Positions 55,656-64,000 of a stretch of 64,000 nt of DNA are shown in pieces. Under the pieces are notes generated by a model that was not told the DNA's origin, searched no databases, and saw nothing but the letters and a program-made list of their open reading frames with translations. The stretch comes from CAVPFA01 sp963703655 (lineage in GTDB: Bacteria; Actinomycetota; Acidimicrobiia; Acidimicrobiales; Bog-793), in NCBI GenBank assembly GCA_963703655.1, contig CAVPFA010000006.1, forward strand, positions 248,001-312,000, in the 5' to 3' direction. Both the position numbers and the translations under genes were made by a program. The stretch's first letter is position 1; every line of letters begins with the position of its first letter.

Positions 55656-56212
55656 GCCCGCCCGAGGGTCCGGTCGGGACCGTGCTCGACGCCAGGGAGC
55701 TGGCGGTCATCGCACGTCGCCTCGGTCGAGAGATCGCGCAGGACTACCCCGACGGCGTCGTGCTCGTCGCGCTCTTGAAGGGGAGCATCTGCTTTCTCGC
55801 CGACCTCGTCCGCGAGCTGGCAGGCCCCTGCGAGCTCGACTTCCTCGCTCTCTCGGCGTACGGGGACGGCCGGACACGGGTACGTGTGGCCAAGGATCTG
55901 GACCTGGACATCACCGATCGGGACGTGGTTGTCGTGATGGACCTGGTCGACACGGGTCTCACGCTTGCTTACGTGCTCCGGCTGATGGCGCTGCGCGGTG
56001 CTCGCTCCGCAGCTGGCTGTGCGCTGGTGGATCGGCAGAGCCGCAGGCTGCTGCCGGTCGAGATCCGATATGTGGGGCGGGTCATCGGTGACGAGTACGT
56101 CGTCGGCTACGGGCTCGATCTCGACGAGCGCTACCGCAACCTGCCGGGACTCGAGGTCGCCGACGAGGCGAGGCTGCGAGCCGACCCGTGTGCGATGTTC
56201 GACCGGCTCTGA
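55652..56212 (+). CDS. hpt: Hypoxanthine/guanine phosphoribosyltransferase
   Basis: 186 aa type I PRTase: VVLVALLKGSICFLADLVREL, PRPP-binding loop VVVVMDLVDTGLTLAYVL, and YVVGYGLDLDERYRNLPGL. It salvages purine bases using PRPP. GTG overlaps the FtsR-like stop (GTGA). Confidence 0.92.
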   Translation: MSPPEGPVGTVLDARELAVIARRLGREIAQDYPDGVVLVALLKGSICFLADLVRELAGPCELDFLALSAYGDGRTRVRVAKDLDLDITDRDVVVVMDLVDTGLTLAYVLRLMALRGARSAAGCALVDRQSRRLLPVEIRYVGRVIGDEYVVGYGLDLDERYRNLPGLEVADEARLRADPCAMFDRL

Positions 56213-56230
56213 CGGCGGTAAGTTGCTGTC

Positions 56231-56734
56231 ATGGTCGAGGTGCACCTGAGGGCGGTCCGGGTCGACCTGGGGTCGAGTACCCCGGTCGTGCTGCTCGAAG
56301 AGACCGAGGGCGCCCGTCGCTCGCTCCCGATCTTCGTCGGAGGGCCCGAGGCGACCGCGATCGCCTTCGCTCTCCAGGGCGTCGAGCCTCCTCGGCCCAT
56401 GAGTCACGACCTCATGCGCGAGCTCGTCGAGGCCCTCGGGGCAAAGGTGCTGCGGGTGCTCGTGAGCGAGCTTCGCGACGGGACCTTTTTCGCAGAGCTG
56501 CACCTTCGAGCCGGCGAGCGCGACATCATCGTGTCGTGCCGGCCTTCGGACGCGATCGCGCTCGCGACGCGCACGCGCTCACCGCTCTACGTCGCCGACG
56601 ACCTCATGGAGGCCGAGGGACTCCTCATCGAGCCCGACGACGACGACGTCACCGTCGAGGGCAACCCTGACGAGCTAGTGGGGGAGTTCCGCGAGTTTCT
56701 GGACAAGATCCGACCGGAGGATTTCACCTCCTGA
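56231..56734 (+). CDS. Bifunctional nuclease (DUF151) family protein
   Basis: 167 aa: VEVHLRAVRVDLGSSTPVVLL, RSLPIFVGGPEATAIAFALQG, PRPMSHDLM, CRPSDAIALATRTRSPLYV, the BFN/DUF151 core. It is the counterpart of mycobacterial Rv1829 in this neighbourhood and a paralogue of the domain fused to a sigma factor at 42.7 kb. Function in actinobacteria is undefined. Confidence 0.93.
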   Translation: MVEVHLRAVRVDLGSSTPVVLLEETEGARRSLPIFVGGPEATAIAFALQGVEPPRPMSHDLMRELVEALGAKVLRVLVSELRDGTFFAELHLRAGERDIIVSCRPSDAIALATRTRSPLYVADDLMEAEGLLIEPDDDDVTVEGNPDELVGEFREFLDKIRPEDFTS

Positions 56735-56832
56735 GGCTGCTCCGGGTGCCTGCCGTCGTTTGCTGGAACCCTGAAGCTCACGCTGCGGTAGACGTTCGCG
56801 CTTGAAGCCCAGGTCACGGCCTCGACCAGTGG

Positions 56833-56877
56833 TTGACGTCGAGCACCCGGAGCCGTATTCTGCTTACGAGGGTGTAA
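56833..56877 (+). promoter_or_regulatory. Sigma-70-type promoter with overlapping palindrome, upstream of MerR gene
   Basis: TTGACG (56833-56838), 17-bp spacer, TATTCT (56856-56861). The predicted start point falls inside the inverted repeat TTAC-GAGGGT-GTAA (56864-56877), a plausible operator for autorepression. Confidence 0.65.
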
Positions 56878-56940
56878 CTACCGCGCTGTGGTCCATTCAA
56901 GGGCAGGGTCACGGGCGGGAGCTAAGGACAGGGGCGCGAT

Positions 56941-57462
56941 ATGGACCAAGCGGGCTTTCGCGGGCCGCAGGTGTGCGGCATCGTGGGCATCACCTACCGG
57001 CAGCTCGACTACTGGGACCGGACTGGCCTCAGTCGCCCGTCGCTGGCGAAGGCACGTGGCAGCGGCTCCCAGAGGCTGTATTCGTATCGGGACCTGCTCG
57101 AGCTGAAAGTGATCAAGCAGCTCTTGGACGGCGGCGTCAACCTGCGCCAGGCAAGGCGTGCGATCGAGTGCATGCGCGAGTCGGTGGGCGAGGATCTCAC
57201 GACGGCGAACCTCGTCATCGTCGGCGAGGGCTCGGTGCTCGTGCGCACCGGGGAGGAGATCATCGACCTTTTGCGAGGAGGCCAAGGCGTCTTCAACGTA
57301 GTGCCGCTCGCCGGAGTGGTAGGTGAAGTCGACGCGGCGGTCCACCTGATCGAGAGCGCGCGCACCGCGAGCGGCGTGTCGGTTCCCGCTGCCACGGAGG
57401 CGTCGGTCGTCACAACCCCCGCTGCGACCTCCGGGCCGGCGCGGCTGGCCGAGGGAGGCTAG
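56941..57462 (+). CDS. MerR-family transcriptional regulator (Rv1830-like)
   Basis: 173 aa. HTH with GPQVCGIVGITYRQLDYWDRTGLSRPSL, wing GSGSQRLYSYRDLLELKVIKQLLDGGVNLRQARRAIECMRE, then a short effector domain and an Ala/Thr-rich tail. The wing and helix 2 match the Rv1830 type. It has its own promoter just upstream. Confidence 0.9.
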   Translation: MDQAGFRGPQVCGIVGITYRQLDYWDRTGLSRPSLAKARGSGSQRLYSYRDLLELKVIKQLLDGGVNLRQARRAIECMRESVGEDLTTANLVIVGEGSVLVRTGEEIIDLLRGGQGVFNVVPLAGVVGEVDAAVHLIESARTASGVSVPAATEASVVTTPAATSGPARLAEGG

Positions 57463-57519
57463 ACGCTCTCCGGCCGCCGGCGGACCCGCTCGCCACGTGG
57501 CCCGACACAGCAACCCGCG

Positions 57520-57852
57520 GTGCGGTTCGCCCACGACTCCGAGCGCCTCTTCGCCGAGCTGCTGGACTACTACGAGGTTCGCTGGGAGTACGAGCCGGTC
57601 GAGTTCGTCCTCGCGTGGGGGACCGACGGGCAGCCGACCAGCGCCTTCCGACCGGACTTCTACCTGAACGAGCACGCCGTTTTCCTCGAGCTGACGACCT
57701 TGCGCCAAGAGCTCGTGACCGTGAAGAACAAGAAGCTGCGCCAGATGGCTGAGCTCTACCCCGAAGTCAACGTCCGGGTCCTCTATCGCCGCGACGTATT
57801 CAGCCTCCTTCGCAAATACCTGCCCGAGGCGACGTCGAGATTGGCAGGGTGA
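57520..57852 (+). CDS. Small PD-(D/E)XK-like protein
   Basis: 110 aa. FRPDFYLNEHAVFLELTT followed by KNKKLRQMAELYPEVNVRVLYRRDV resembles the beta-hairpin-helix core of restriction-endonuclease-fold proteins (Asp, Glu and a nearby Lys). The usual E-x-K is E-L-T, with lysines displaced downstream, so nuclease activity is uncertain. GTG start, 21 bp before gcvT; probably co-transcribed. Confidence 0.6.
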   Translation: MRFAHDSERLFAELLDYYEVRWEYEPVEFVLAWGTDGQPTSAFRPDFYLNEHAVFLELTTLRQELVTVKNKKLRQMAELYPEVNVRVLYRRDVFSLLRKYLPEATSRLAG

Positions 57853-57873
57853 ACGCCCGTCTAGATTGACGTC

Positions 57874-58998
57874 ATGAGCCTGCGCCGCACCGCGTTGTAC
57901 GCCGAGCACCTCGAGCTCGGCGCGCGACTGGTCGGTTTCGGCGGCTGGGAGATGCCACTGTCGTACCCCGATGGCACCATCGCCGAGCATCTCGCCTGCA
58001 GGAACGACGCGGCGGTCTTCGACGTGAGCCATCTCGGCACCGTGCGGGTGGAGGGGCCGGGCTCCTTCGAGCTGCTCCAGAGGAACCTCACCAACGACCT
58101 GCGCCGGATCGGCCCGGGGTTCGCCCAGTACGAGCACCTTCTCGACGAGGCCGACGCGTCGGTGCTCGACGATCTGATCGTGTGGTGGACAGGCGAGGAC
58201 AGTTTCGACGTCATGCCGAACGCCTCCAACACGGCGCGGGTGATCTCGGTCCTGGGAGGTCTCGACGTGACCGCCGAGCGTGCGGTCATCGCCGTGCAGG
58301 GCCCACGGGCACGCGAGCGCCTCTCGACGGTCTCCCGCCAGGCAGCGGCGATCGGGCACTTCGCGGTCGGTGGCTTCGAGTTCGGTCAGGCCGAATGCCG
58401 GGTCGCCGGCACGGGTTACACCGGCGAAGACGGCGTCGAGTGCGCCGTACCGGCCGAGGTCGCTCCCGCGTTCTGGCGAGCGGTCATCGGCGCCGGTGTC
58501 AAGCCGGCGGGACTCGGCGCCCGGGACACCCTGCGCCTCGAAGCCGGGTTGCCGCTCCACGGCCACGAGCTCGGCCCCGGCATCACGCCGCTGCAAGCCG
58601 GGCTCGGGTGGGTCGTCAGCTGGAACAAGGGCCCGTTTCGCGGCCGCGAGGCGCTGGAGCAAGAACGCGCGACCGGTCCGTGGAGACGGTTACGAGGCCT
58701 TCTCGCAGCCGGACGCAGACCGCCACGCGCCGAGGACGCGGTGCTCGTCGCCGGCGAGGTCTCGGGCGTGGTGACGAGCGGCAATTACTCGCCCGTTCTG
58801 CAGCGGGGGATCGCGCTGGCGTTCGTGCCGCCCGAGGTGGTCATGGGCGAGGGCGTCGACATCGAGATGAGGCGCGGCCGGGCGCCGGCTGTGGTCGTGA
58901 AGCCGCCGTTCCAGCTGCTCGTATCGATGATCTCAGATGAGGCCGCCGGCGGGGATGTTCCCGTCGGCTCGAACACTACAGAAGGGCCCGGCTCTTGA
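57874..58998 (+). CDS. gcvT: Aminomethyltransferase, glycine cleavage T protein
   Basis: 374 aa: RRTALYAEHLELGARLVGFGGWEMPL, DVSHLGTVRVEG, FDVMPNASN, VQGPRA, GYTGEDGVE, LGARDTLRLEAGLPLHGHEL, and a C-terminal YxP/RG segment. It transfers the methylene unit to tetrahydrofolate. The stop overlaps the gcvPA start (TTGA). Confidence 0.96.
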   Translation: MSLRRTALYAEHLELGARLVGFGGWEMPLSYPDGTIAEHLACRNDAAVFDVSHLGTVRVEGPGSFELLQRNLTNDLRRIGPGFAQYEHLLDEADASVLDDLIVWWTGEDSFDVMPNASNTARVISVLGGLDVTAERAVIAVQGPRARERLSTVSRQAAAIGHFAVGGFEFGQAECRVAGTGYTGEDGVECAVPAEVAPAFWRAVIGAGVKPAGLGARDTLRLEAGLPLHGHELGPGITPLQAGLGWVVSWNKGPFRGREALEQERATGPWRRLRGLLAAGRRPPRAEDAVLVAGEVSGVVTSGNYSPVLQRGIALAFVPPEVVMGEGVDIEMRRGRAPAVVVKPPFQLLVSMISDEAAGGDVPVGSNTTEGPGS

Positions 58999-60348
58999 TC
59001 GCACCGTTCGTCCCCCATACCGACGCCGAGATCGAAGAGATGCTCTCGTTCCTGGGCCTCGAAGATCTCGGTGACCTGTTCGCCGAGATCCCACAAGCGC
59101 TCCGCCTCGCGGAGGGCCTCGAGCTTCCGCCGGCGATGAGCGAGCCGGACGTGGCGCGGCGGCTCGACGACCTCGCCGCACGCAACCGGCCGTGCGGCCG
59201 CGACCTCGTGTGCTTTGCCGGGGCAGGCTCCTACGACCACGAGATCCCGGCCGTCGTGCGGTCACTGGCCTCCCGCTCGGAGTTCCTGACGTCCTACACC
59301 CCATATCAGCCCGAGGTGGCCCAGGGAGTGCTGCAGGCCATCTTCGAGTATCAGACGATGATCGCCCGCTTGAGCGGCCTCGAGGTCGCGAACGCGTCGC
59401 TCTATGACGGGGCGGCGTCGCTGGTCGAGGCGGCGAACCTCGCAGTGGTCGCGACGGGCTGCCCACGCGTGCTTTGTTCACGAGGCGTTCATCCCCATTG
59501 GCGCCGGCAGCTGGAGACCTTCTCACGCGCTTCGGGCCACGAGATCGACACCGTTCCGCTCTCAGGAGGGAGCACCGCCTGGAACGCGGTCGTCGACGAC
59601 GGTCCGGTCGGCGCAGTCGTCGTCGCCGCTCCCAACTTTCTCGGCTGCCTCGAGGACCTGAGAGCCGCCCGCGCAATCGCCGACCGGCTCGGCGCCCGTC
59701 TCGTCGTGTGCTTCGATCCCGTCTCGACGGGCCTGCTCCGCCCTCCTGGCGAGCTCGGCGCCGACGTGGTAGTGGGGGAGGGCCAGCCGTTCGGGACGGC
59801 GCTCGGCTTCGGCGGCCCGTATCTGGGCCTGTTCGCCTGCCGCCTCGCCGACGTCAGGCGAATCCCGGGTCGGCATCGTCGGAGAGACCCTCGACCGTGA
59901 GGCCCGCCACGCCTACGTGATGACGTTGCGGGCACGGGAACAGGACATCCGTCGCGAGCGGGCGTCCTCGAACGTGTGCACGAACCAGACCCTGATGGCC
60001 GTTACCGCCGCCATCCACCTTTCCTGGCTGGGACCGAAGGGACTGCGCGAGGTGGCACTGGGATGCGCAAGGGCGACGCGCTACACCCGCGAGGCTCTGT
60101 GCGCGATCGACGGTGTGCAGCTGCTCACGACCGCGCCGGTGCTGCGTGAGTTCGCCATCAGAACGCCGGTGGCGCCCGAGAAGCTCATCGATCGCCTCGT
60201 TGAGGACGGCTACCTCGCCGGCGTGCCGATCCGAGACGGATTCGAAGCGAGCACCTATGACGGTGGGCTGCTCGTTGCGGCGACCGAGAGGCGCACGCGT
60301 GCGGAGATCGACGGCTTTGCGGCCGCGTTCGAAAAGGCGGTCCGGTGA
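58995..60348 (+). CDS. gcvPA: Glycine dehydrogenase (decarboxylating) subunit 1 (frameshift at ~59869)
   Basis: P-protein N-terminal half: YDHEIPAVVRSLASRSEFLTSYTPYQPEVAQGVLQAIFEYQTM, SLYDGAASLVEA, and FGTALGFGGPYLG. One extra G in CCGGGTCGGCATC near 59869 shifts the frame. Correction restores IPGRIVGETLDREARHAYV ... RRERASSNVCTNQ and the stop at 60348. The product, ~450 aa, has the standard length, and all motifs are conserved, so sequence error is the likely cause. TTG start. Confidence 0.93.
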
Positions 60349-61874
60349 GCGCGCCCTCGAAACCGCCCATGGCGGCTGGCCGGGCCCTCGGGGCGCCACT
60401 GGTCGCACACGACTACGAGCCGACGATCTTCGAGTTCTCCGTGCCGGGGCGCCACGCCGCCTCGTTCCGGACGACCGACCTGCCGGCATGGACGGCCGAG
60501 GAGCTCGTCCCAGAAGCGTTCCGCCAGAGCGAGCCGGTCGCGTTGCCGGAGGTGTCCGAGCGGGACCTCGTCGCTCACTTCACCCGCCTCACGCACCGCC
60601 AGTACTCGATCGACCTCGGCGCTTATCCCCTCGGTTCCTGCACTATGAAGTACAACCCGAAGGCTGCCGATGAGGGCGCCGGGCTGGCAGGCTTCGCGCA
60701 GGTCCACCCGGCAGCTCCGGCGTCCTGCACCCAAGGCTGGCTGGAGCTCCTCGTCGAGCTCGAGGAGAGCTTGTGCTCGATCACCGGGATGGAGGCCGTC
60801 ACGTTGCAGCCTGCCGCGGGAGCAGCCGGTGAGCTGACGGGGCTGCTGTTGATGCGGGCGTACCACGACTCTCGCGGCCAGCGCCGGCGCCGGGTCATCA
60901 TCCCGGACTCCGCCCACGGCACCAACCCGGCCTCTGTTACCCTGAGCGGCTTCGAGCTCGTCACGGTCGGGACCAACGACAGGGGCGGGGTCAACCTCGA
61001 CGCGCTGCGCGAGCTGCTCGACGAGGACGTGGCCGGGATCATGCTGACCAATCCCAGCACCCTCGGGCTTTTCGAGGAGGACATCGTCGAGATCGCCGAA
61101 GCGGTTCACGACGTCGGGGGCCTGCTCTACTACGACGGCGCCAACCTGAACGCGATCCTCGGGATCGTTCGGCCTGGCGACATGGGATTCGACATCGTGC
61201 ATCTGAACGTGCACAAGACCTTCGCAACCCCGCACGGCGGGGGTGGCCCCGGGGCCGGTCCGGTCGCCGTCAGCGCCGAGCTGGCTCCCTTCCTCCCAGG
61301 TCCCAGACCGACGCGCGTCGGCTCGGCCTACGAGCTCACGATGCCCGCGCGCTCGATCGGGCGGGTGCACTCATGGCACGGGAACGCTCTCGTGCTGCTC
61401 CGTGCCTGGATGTACCTGCGCCTGAACGGGGGCGATGGCTTGAAGCAGGTGTCGGAGGTGGCCGTGCTCAACGCGAACTGGATAAAGGAACGCCTGCGCG
61501 GCACCTACGACATCCCGTATGACAGGACGGTGATGCACGAGTGCGTCATGTCGGCGAAGTCACTCCACCACGAGGTGGGCCTCAGCGCCCTGGACGTGGC
61601 AAAGCGGCTCATCGAGCTCGGCTTTCACCCGCCGACGGTGTACTTCCCGCTGATCGTCGAGGAGGCTCTCATGATCGAGCCCACCGAGACCGAGAGCCCC
61701 CAGACCGTGGCGGCCCTCGCCGATGCCTTGATCCAGATCGCCCGCGAGTCGCTGGAAGCCGGCAACGCCGACGACGCCGAGGCGGCTCCCCGGACGACTC
61801 CGGTTGGGCGGGTGGATGAGGCGCGAGCGGCCCGCAAGCTCGTGGTGACCTTCGACCAGCGCGCCGCCGAATGA
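60345..61874 (+). CDS. gcvPB: Glycine dehydrogenase (decarboxylating) subunit 2
   Basis: 509 aa P-protein C-terminal half: YPLGSCTMKYNPK, SAHGTNPASVTLSGFE, PLP Lys in LNVHKTFATPHGGGGPGAG, and MIEPTETES. With gcvPA it forms the decarboxylase of the glycine cleavage system. It overlaps gcvPA by 4 bp. The ~35-aa tail after TVAALADAL is longer than usual. Confidence 0.96.
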   Translation: MSAPSKPPMAAGRALGAPLVAHDYEPTIFEFSVPGRHAASFRTTDLPAWTAEELVPEAFRQSEPVALPEVSERDLVAHFTRLTHRQYSIDLGAYPLGSCTMKYNPKAADEGAGLAGFAQVHPAAPASCTQGWLELLVELEESLCSITGMEAVTLQPAAGAAGELTGLLLMRAYHDSRGQRRRRVIIPDSAHGTNPASVTLSGFELVTVGTNDRGGVNLDALRELLDEDVAGIMLTNPSTLGLFEEDIVEIAEAVHDVGGLLYYDGANLNAILGIVRPGDMGFDIVHLNVHKTFATPHGGGGPGAGPVAVSAELAPFLPGPRPTRVGSAYELTMPARSIGRVHSWHGNALVLLRAWMYLRLNGGDGLKQVSEVAVLNANWIKERLRGTYDIPYDRTVMHECVMSAKSLHHEVGLSALDVAKRLIELGFHPPTVYFPLIVEEALMIEPTETESPQTVAALADALIQIARESLEAGNADDAEAAPRTTPVGRVDEARAARKLVVTFDQRAAE

Positions 61875-61939
61875 CCCAGCGGCGCTAGGCGCGCCGGCTC
61901 TGGCTCCGGCCTGACCGCGCCGGGCAGGCGAGGTGTGGG

Positions 61940-62965
61940 CTACGCGAGGCGCTCGGCGAGAAACGCGAGGGAGAGCGGGTAGCGGTACTCGATCGCCGCG
62001 TGGGTGCCGTCGAACAGCTCGAAAGCGACGTCGGCGACCCCGATCGCCGCCAGCTCGGCGACGAACGCCTCGGCTCCGATGTCGAGGCAGAACTGGTCGG
62101 AGCGCCCAGCGTCGACCCAGATCGCGCGCTGGGACCGCAACGCCGGTGCGTGAAGCGGGACCATCCTTATCGGGTCCCAGGCCAGCCAGCGCGCCCACAC
62201 AACCTCGTCCAACCGCCCGGTCCGGAGGTCGAAGGGCACCTTCACGGTCCCGTCCTGCTCCGCCGAGAAACAAGCCCCGATCGCCCACGCCGACAGCACC
62301 GCCGCATCGGTGGGTCGCGAGAGCGCGGGCCTTGCGGCCATGTCGGCGAAGAACGACTCGAAGCTCGAGTCGTAGTGGTCCCGAAGCGTGCGGTAAGCCT
62401 CTGCGAGGCCGGGGAGGTAGCAGTACTCGTAGAAGGCGTCGCCGGCATGCGTGGCGAGACCCCCGAACAGGTCCGGCCTCATCATCGCGGTGATCATCGC
62501 CCCGAAGCCGCCCGATGACTTGCCCTGCACGCCCCGGTGGCGGGGGTCGTCCAGGGTGCGGTAGGTCGCGTCGACGTAGCCGACGACGTCCTCGCACAAG
62601 TAGGTGTGGTAGCGGCCGGTCGCGGGTGAGTCCACGAACTGGCTGCCACCAAGGGAGGTCCATGCGTCGACGAACACGACGATGCACGGCGGGGCCCCGC
62701 CGGACTCGAACAGCTCGTCGGCCATCTCCGGGTAGGTGAGGCGCAGGTTGTTCGTCCGGTGCTTCCATGCAGGCAACGCGCCGAGGAAACCCTGCAGAAC
62801 ATAGACGGCGGGGTAGCGGCGGTCCGGCTCGTCGTCGTAACCCGGAGGGAGGTACACATAAAGCGGGCGCCGAGCCGTGTCGCCGAGAGCATTGCCCTCG
62901 AGGGCTCGGCTCGAGATCTCCGTCTCCTCGAGGCGGCCTTTGTACTCAGATGACCAGGGACGCAT
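61940..62965 (-). CDS. Esterase-family alpha/beta hydrolase (esterase D type)
   Basis: 341 aa, PF00756-like: LYVYLPPGYDDEP, YPAVYVLQGFLG, nucleophile Ser in GKSSGGFGAM, Asp in DAGRSDQF, and His in FDGTHAAI. No signal peptide, so cytosolic. Substrate unknown. Transcribed toward gcvPB. Confidence 0.88.
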   Translation of the reverse strand: MRPWSSEYKGRLEETEISSRALEGNALGDTARRPLYVYLPPGYDDEPDRRYPAVYVLQGFLGALPAWKHRTNNLRLTYPEMADELFESGGAPPCIVVFVDAWTSLGGSQFVDSPATGRYHTYLCEDVVGYVDATYRTLDDPRHRGVQGKSSGGFGAMITAMMRPDLFGGLATHAGDAFYEYCYLPGLAEAYRTLRDHYDSSFESFFADMAARPALSRPTDAAVLSAWAIGACFSAEQDGTVKVPFDLRTGRLDEVVWARWLAWDPIRMVPLHAPALRSQRAIWVDAGRSDQFCLDIGAEAFVAELAAIGVADVAFELFDGTHAAIEYRYPLSLAFLAERLA

Positions 62966-63080
62966 GGCGCAAATCTAATTGGCGCCGCACTGGATCGCCC
63001 TGGCTCGGCGGCGCTCGACGTGGGTCGATCCCCTCAAGCTGCGCGAGAGAAGAAAAACGACGGAGGGCTAACCTCGGTCC

Positions 63081-63467
63081 GTGGGTTCCGCGTGGTTCTC
63101 CCGGCGGGCGGTCCTCCTTCACCTCACGGCGATCGTGGTCGTTCCGGGCTGCGTCGCCCTCGGCTGGTGGCAGGTGCACCGAGCGCTGTCAGGCAACGGG
63201 CTCAGCTGGGCGTACGCCGTCGAGTGGCCGGTCTTCGCCTGCTATGGGGTCTACATGTGGTGGAAGCTCGTCCACGAGCAAGCAGCCGACCGCCCGGTGG
63301 GGCCATCGCAGGCTGCCGGCCTGCGGGCGAAGGGCGCGGCGGCCGACGCGCCGCCTCGACGCGAGAGCGAGGAGCCGATCGAGGACGACGAGGAGGACGA
63401 CGAGCTCGCCGCCTATAACCGCTACCTCGCCCAGCTCAGCGCCGCCGACAAGCAGAAGCGCTTCTAA
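63081..63467 (+). CDS. Conserved two-helix membrane protein
   Basis: 128 aa: two membrane helices (LLHLTAIVVVPGCVALGWWQV and WAYAVEWPVFACYGVYMWWKL), then an acidic cytosolic tail (EDDEEDDELAAYNRYLAQL). Paired with the DUF3817 gene 8 bp downstream, a pairing that looks operonic. Function unknown. Confidence 0.75.
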   Translation: MGSAWFSRRAVLLHLTAIVVVPGCVALGWWQVHRALSGNGLSWAYAVEWPVFACYGVYMWWKLVHEQAADRPVGPSQAAGLRAKGAAADAPPRRESEEPIEDDEEDDELAAYNRYLAQLSAADKQKRF

Positions 63468-63475
63468 CAGCGCTC

Positions 63476-63829
63476 ATGGAGCCGGCACGCCAGGGCGTCC
63501 TCGTCCGCTACCGGGTCATGGCCTACGTGGTGGGCACAGGGCTCCTCGTGCTCGTTCTCGTCGGTGTCCCGATGCAGTACGCAGCAGGCAAGCCGGCCGT
63601 GGTGCGCATCGTCGGCCCGATCCACGGGTTCTTGTACATCGTCTATCTCGCGACGGTGATCGATCTCTGGCGGCGGTTCCGCCTCGGTCTCGGTCAGGTG
63701 GTCGCGTTGGTCGCTGCGGGATTCGTGCCGTTTCTTGCTTTCATCGTCGAGCGGCGGACCTCTCGTCGCATCGAACAGGAGGACGGCGTCGCTCCGGGCG
63801 GTGCCGGACGCGTGGTGGGCCGGCGCTAG
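63476..63829 (+). CDS. DUF3817 membrane protein
   Basis: 117 aa with three membrane helices: YRVMAYVVGTGLLVLVLVGVPMQYA, the diagnostic VRIVGPIHGFLYIVYLATVIDLW, and VVALVAAGFVPFLAFIVER. Function unknown. Confidence 0.88.
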   Translation: MEPARQGVLVRYRVMAYVVGTGLLVLVLVGVPMQYAAGKPAVVRIVGPIHGFLYIVYLATVIDLWRRFRLGLGQVVALVAAGFVPFLAFIVERRTSRRIEQEDGVAPGGAGRVVGRR

Positions 63830-63839
63830 ACCGCCCGGC

Positions 63840-64000
63840 TCAGCCGGCCGGCGGCGGAGCGGGCGCGAGGACGATGCGGTCTCGCCCCTCGGCCTTGGCC
63901 TGGTACATAGCGACATCGGCGACGCGCACAACCTCGTCGAGCTCGGCGCCGTCCCTCGGGAAGAACGCCACGCCGATCGAGGCCGTCACTTTCGGCACGT
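63840..64000 (-). CDS. GGDEF diguanylate cyclase, C-terminal part (cut by window edge)
   Basis: The minus strand reads VTASIGVAFFPRDGAELDEV and VRVADVAMYQAKAEGRDRIV up to a stop at 63840-63842. This is the end of a GGDEF domain (SIGVA and ADxAMYxAKxxGRxR motifs). The catalytic GGDEF loop and any sensor lie beyond the window. Confidence 0.9.
   Translation of the reverse strand, partial: VPKVTASIGVAFFPRDGAELDEVVRVADVAMYQAKAEGRDRIVLAPAPPPAG

Noticed and set aside
1..64000. CRISPR arrays or rRNA genes
   Set aside because: No regularly spaced repeats of CRISPR size and no rRNA-like sequence were seen; the only regular repeats are the coding FG-GAP units at 38.5-39.7 kb.

Overview
The window is high-GC DNA with GTG/TTG starts and many 4-bp stop/start overlaps. 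It is most likely from an actinobacterium, possibly Acidimicrobiia-like (the class is an inference). The strongest taxonomic cue is the block at 50.2-61.9 kb (pgsA, sugar nucleotidyltransferase/mutase fusion, gcvH, garA-like FHA, FtsR-like MerR, phosphoribosyltransferase, DUF151 nuclease, MerR, gcvT, gcvPA, gcvPB), which resembles the mycobacterial Rv1822-Rv1832 neighbourhood. About ten genes, including housekeeping gcvPA, are interrupted by single-base shifts, nearly all +1 in G/C-rich contexts. This looks more like sequence error than mass pseudogenisation.

Layout. 0-11.6 kb: a left-truncated TauE/SafE permease, then three tandem minus-strand paralogues of about 1200 aa (double zinc ribbon, class III nucleotidyl cyclase, STAND/AAA ATPase, TPR repeats). 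11.9-28.3 kb: a tRNA-Pro(GGG) whose 3' half is repeated exactly (44 bp) 16.3 kb away. The interval is an integrated mobilizable element carrying a tyrosine integrase, methyltransferase, YCII protein, ECF sigma/DUF4349 pair, TIM-barrel hydrolase, a 47-aa DUF1508-like protein, an Imm-5-like protein, two unknown proteins, a MobF relaxase-helicase, an IS3 copy, a damaged excisionase and an Xre/RES toxin-antitoxin pair. Matching GAGAACC arm repeats lie inside both ends. A C-free tract upstream of the relaxase, split by the IS3 copy, is a candidate oriT.

28.3-45.6 kb: mixed chromosomal accessory genes: a 7TM-like sensor, an orphan Tat-secreted peptide-binding protein, a SARP regulator, ABM monooxygenase, 1-Cys peroxiredoxin, SQR-like flavoprotein, ECF sigma with a propeller membrane partner, a seven-repeat FG-GAP secreted protein, an antiporter/CBS/ABC-remnant unit, a GYD protein, and an ECF-sigma/bifunctional-nuclease fusion with an internal ribosome-binding site.

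45.8-50.1 kb: a tightly coupled glutamine-synthetase-like / aldehyde dehydrogenase / SDR / gamma-glutamyl hydrolase operon that fits gamma-glutamylated polyamine catabolism. 50.2-61.9 kb: phospholipid synthesis, nucleotide-sugar and glycine-cleavage genes. 61.9-64 kb: an esterase, two small membrane proteins and the C-terminus of a GGDEF diguanylate cyclase cut by the window edge.
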